The notes under the pieces were generated by a model. It saw only the letters and a program-made list of their open reading frames with translations, had not been told where the DNA came from and searched no databases. The position numbers were made by a program, and so were the translations under genes. A DNA stretch of 64,000 bases, taken from NCBI GenBank assembly GCA_026003335.1, contig BPHB01000002.1, positions 248,001 through 312,000 on the forward strand, written 5' to 3'. This document shows, one piece after another, positions 62,219 through 64,000 of the stretch (its first letter is position 1; each line of letters starts with the position of its first letter). Source of the stretch: Chitinophagales bacterium. Its GTDB lineage: Bacteria; Bacteroidota; Bacteroidia; Chitinophagales; CAIOSU01.

Positions 62219-62429
62219 TCTTCGGTTTCCCGCGCAGATTATCTGCCCCTCATCTTTCCGGTTTCGGACGTGCGGCTGACAACCCCGGGCATTCAACCTC
62301 GTTCACATTGCAGCCTTCTGTCTGAAATCACTTAGCAGAGCACTTTCCGACTACCGCAGCAACCTTTTCTGCGCATTTCCGTATCAGGAATTGATAACAC
62401 CTTCAACTCTTAACCAAAAATCAAAGGTG
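62219..62429. other. intergenic region before the PKD protein
   Basis: 211 bases with no reading frame, no clear TAnnTTTG element and no strong hairpin. It must contain the promoter of the PKD gene, but I could not place it. Confidence 0.5.
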
Positions 62430-64000
62430 ATGCATTTCAGAAAAAGGACCACGGCAGCTATACTGGCTGTTCTCCTTGTGTTTGCCTGGCAGCACGCCTT
62501 CTCACAGGTTACCGCAAATTTTACCATGTCAAAAACCTCCGGGTGCAGTCCGCTGATTGTGCAGTTTACGGATGCCTCTACGGGCCCAGTTACATCCTGG
62601 CAATGGAGCTTTGGTAATGGAAACGTTTCCAATCAGAAAAACCCGGGCGCCATTTATATCAATCCGGGCACGTATTGCGTACGACTCATCGTATCTGACG
62701 GAGTCATCTCCGATACCATGATCAGTTCTCCCTGCATCACCGTCTTCCAAGAACCAGATCCCCGCATTGCCGCAGACGTCAGAGCAGGCTGTGCTCCTTT
62801 GACGGTCAGCTTTACCGATAGCAGCATTGCAGGATCAGCTCCCATAACTACCTGGATATGGGACTTTGGCGATGGTACCACATCTACCAATCAAAATCCC
62901 GTGCATACTTATGTAAATGCGGGAGATTACCATATTTCTCTCACTCTGATTGATGCAAACGGGTGTCAGAAAAACCGCACGTTTACCAATTTCATAACAG
63001 CCAGCCAGGTGCCTCTGGTAAACTTCGGCTCTGACAAAAACGCCTCCTGTGTTCCTCCTCTTACGGTAAACTTTGCTGACAGCACTCAGCCATCTTCCGG
63101 CATGCAATACTTTTGGGATTTCGGAGATGGCAATACTTCCACTGATCAAAACCCCGTGCACACTTACACAACTCTGGGAAATTTTACTGTAAAACTGCGT
63201 GTGGAAAGCGCTTCCGGATGTGCCGATTCCCTCTCCCGATTCAATTTTATAGCCATTGAAGATCTGGTAGCTACATTTACTGCCGACAAAGTGGAGGCTT
63301 GCGCAGGTGAAACCATTCATTTTTCTGACCTCTCCTCTTCCAATCCCAATACATGGGCATGGGATTTTGGAGATGGCAATACAGCTGCCGTAAAAAACCC
63401 GACTCATACCTTTGCCTCACCGGGCGTCTATACAGTTAGTCTTATAGCCGCCAATTCGGGGGCGTGCCGTGATACGCTCGTGTTAAATGATTACATCACT
63501 GTGAGCAGTTCTCCGATAGCGGATTTCTCGGCAGATGCCACGCAATCCTGCGCTGCCCCATTTACAGTGCAGTTTTCCGACCTTTCATCTAATGCCGTAT
63601 CATGGTTATGGGATTTCGGGGATGGCAATACCTCCACCGATCAGAATCCTTCGCATACATATACCTACATTGATACTTTTACTGTTACGTTAACAGTGAT
63701 GAATGCAGACAGCTGCTATCATACCCGAATCATATCTGACTACATTAAAATTTCTCCACCCAAAGTGCAGTTTGATGCAGACCACCGTTTTGGCTGCGCA
63801 CCCCGGGAAGTAGAATTTGCTGACTCCAGCATTTCATCTGACCCGATCGTCAGCTGGCTTTGGGATTTCGGAGATGGCAATACCTCCACCGATCAGAACC
63901 CGGTACACACGTACACAAACCGAGGCTCTTATCATGTATCGTTGACCATTGTAAATGCTTCCGGCTGCATGGCGACACTGGTTGATTCCTACTTTGTAGG
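62430..64000 (+). CDS. PKD-repeat secreted protein, N-terminal part (runs off the window)
   Basis: An exported protein open at the right edge; 523 residues are seen. The ATG at 62430 gives a signal peptide ('AAILAVLLVFAWQHAFSQ'). After it come six PKD domains in a row, each with a 'W.WDFGDGNTSTDQNP..TY' core and a Cys near its start ('GCAPLTV', 'SCVPPLTV', 'SCAAPFTV', 'GCAPREV'). Such surface proteins in Bacteroidota end in a gliding-type or T9SS sorting domain, which would lie beyond the window. Domains five and six are nearly identical even in DNA. Function is probably adhesion; that is inferred from the architecture. Confidence 0.9.
   Translation, partial: MHFRKRTTAAILAVLLVFAWQHAFSQVTANFTMSKTSGCSPLIVQFTDASTGPVTSWQWSFGNGNVSNQKNPGAIYINPGTYCVRLIVSDGVISDTMISSPCITVFQEPDPRIAADVRAGCAPLTVSFTDSSIAGSAPITTWIWDFGDGTTSTNQNPVHTYVNAGDYHISLTLIDANGCQKNRTFTNFITASQVPLVNFGSDKNASCVPPLTVNFADSTQPSSGMQYFWDFGDGNTSTDQNPVHTYTTLGNFTVKLRVESASGCADSLSRFNFIAIEDLVATFTADKVEACAGETIHFSDLSSSNPNTWAWDFGDGNTAAVKNPTHTFASPGVYTVSLIAANSGACRDTLVLNDYITVSSSPIADFSADATQSCAAPFTVQFSDLSSNAVSWLWDFGDGNTSTDQNPSHTYTYIDTFTVTLTVMNADSCYHTRIISDYIKISPPKVQFDADHRFGCAPREVEFADSSISSDPIVSWLWDFGDGNTSTDQNPVHTYTNRGSYHVSLTIVNASGCMATLVDSYFV

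Noticed and set aside
1-64000. Possibility that the left-edge sorting domain is the end of the right-edge PKD protein on a circular molecule
   Set aside because: Both are pieces of common Bacteroidota surface proteins and there is no overlap between the two ends; nothing supports circularity.

Overview
The window is chromosomal DNA of a member of the Bacteroidota. The evidence is consistent across it: type IX secretion (T9SS) proteins of the PorU/PorV families, secreted proteins ending in T9SS C-terminal sorting domains, gliding-type ABC genes (GldA/GldF/GldG), DUF4199, DUF6427 and BatA-type proteins, lipoproteins with Bacteroidota-style leaders, and promoters with the TAnnTTTG -7 element and no Shine-Dalgarno pattern. 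Species cannot be told; the content fits a free-living or MAG-derived relative of Chitinophagales/Sphingobacteriales. Both edges cut through large secreted proteins: the left edge holds the gliding-associated C-terminal domain of one, the right edge the first six PKD repeats of another.

Layout. 1-8.4 kb: riboflavin synthase, then a minus-strand block with a PorV-family barrel, a very long PorU-like C25 protease and a small lamin-tail-like lipoprotein. 8.4-12.4 kb: tyrS, the glycolytic pair gapA-pgk, tRNA-Glu(UUC) and a tiny PID-CTERM-like membrane protein. 12.4-23.2 kb: mutL with two rhomboid proteases, an alpha-galactosidase (GH27), a DsbD with a duplicated N-terminal sensor domain, purQ and two envelope proteins of unknown function. 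23.2-28 kb: an oligopeptide-type ABC importer (binding lipoprotein and two permeases, no ATPase beside them). 28-34.9 kb: a TIGR01777 epimerase, the nitrogen pair glnK-amt, a penicillin-acylase-family Ntn hydrolase, a fatty-acid hydroxylase-like protein and an MscS channel.

34.9-41.5 kb is the accessory region. It holds a RAYT (REP-associated Y1 transposase) pseudogene carrying hairpins inside its reading frame, the last 64 codons of a vanished restriction-modification enzyme, a DUF3800-like gene, and a type IIG-like adenine methyltransferase gene that lacks its usual N-terminus and is broken by a frameshift near its 3' end. In the middle of that methyltransferase lies an in-frame cassette of about 483 bp encoding an apparently intact DUF559 (Vsr-like PD-(D/E)XK) nuclease, bounded by palindromic inverted repeats. 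This is the most unusual structure in the window and looks like a small mobile nuclease element.

41.5-64 kb returns to housekeeping: a BatA-like protein, a dihydroorotase homologue that has lost its metal ligands, DUF4199 and a glycosyltransferase in one operon; gldA-gldF-gldG-DUF4340; an operon running from guaA through a periplasmic-binding-type lipoprotein to two paralogous LVIVD-repeat T9SS substrates; a PduO-type cobalamin adenosyltransferase, a LolD/MacB-like ATPase with gatC, and trpS with a deoxynucleoside kinase. No CRISPR array, prophage, rRNA or integrase was seen.
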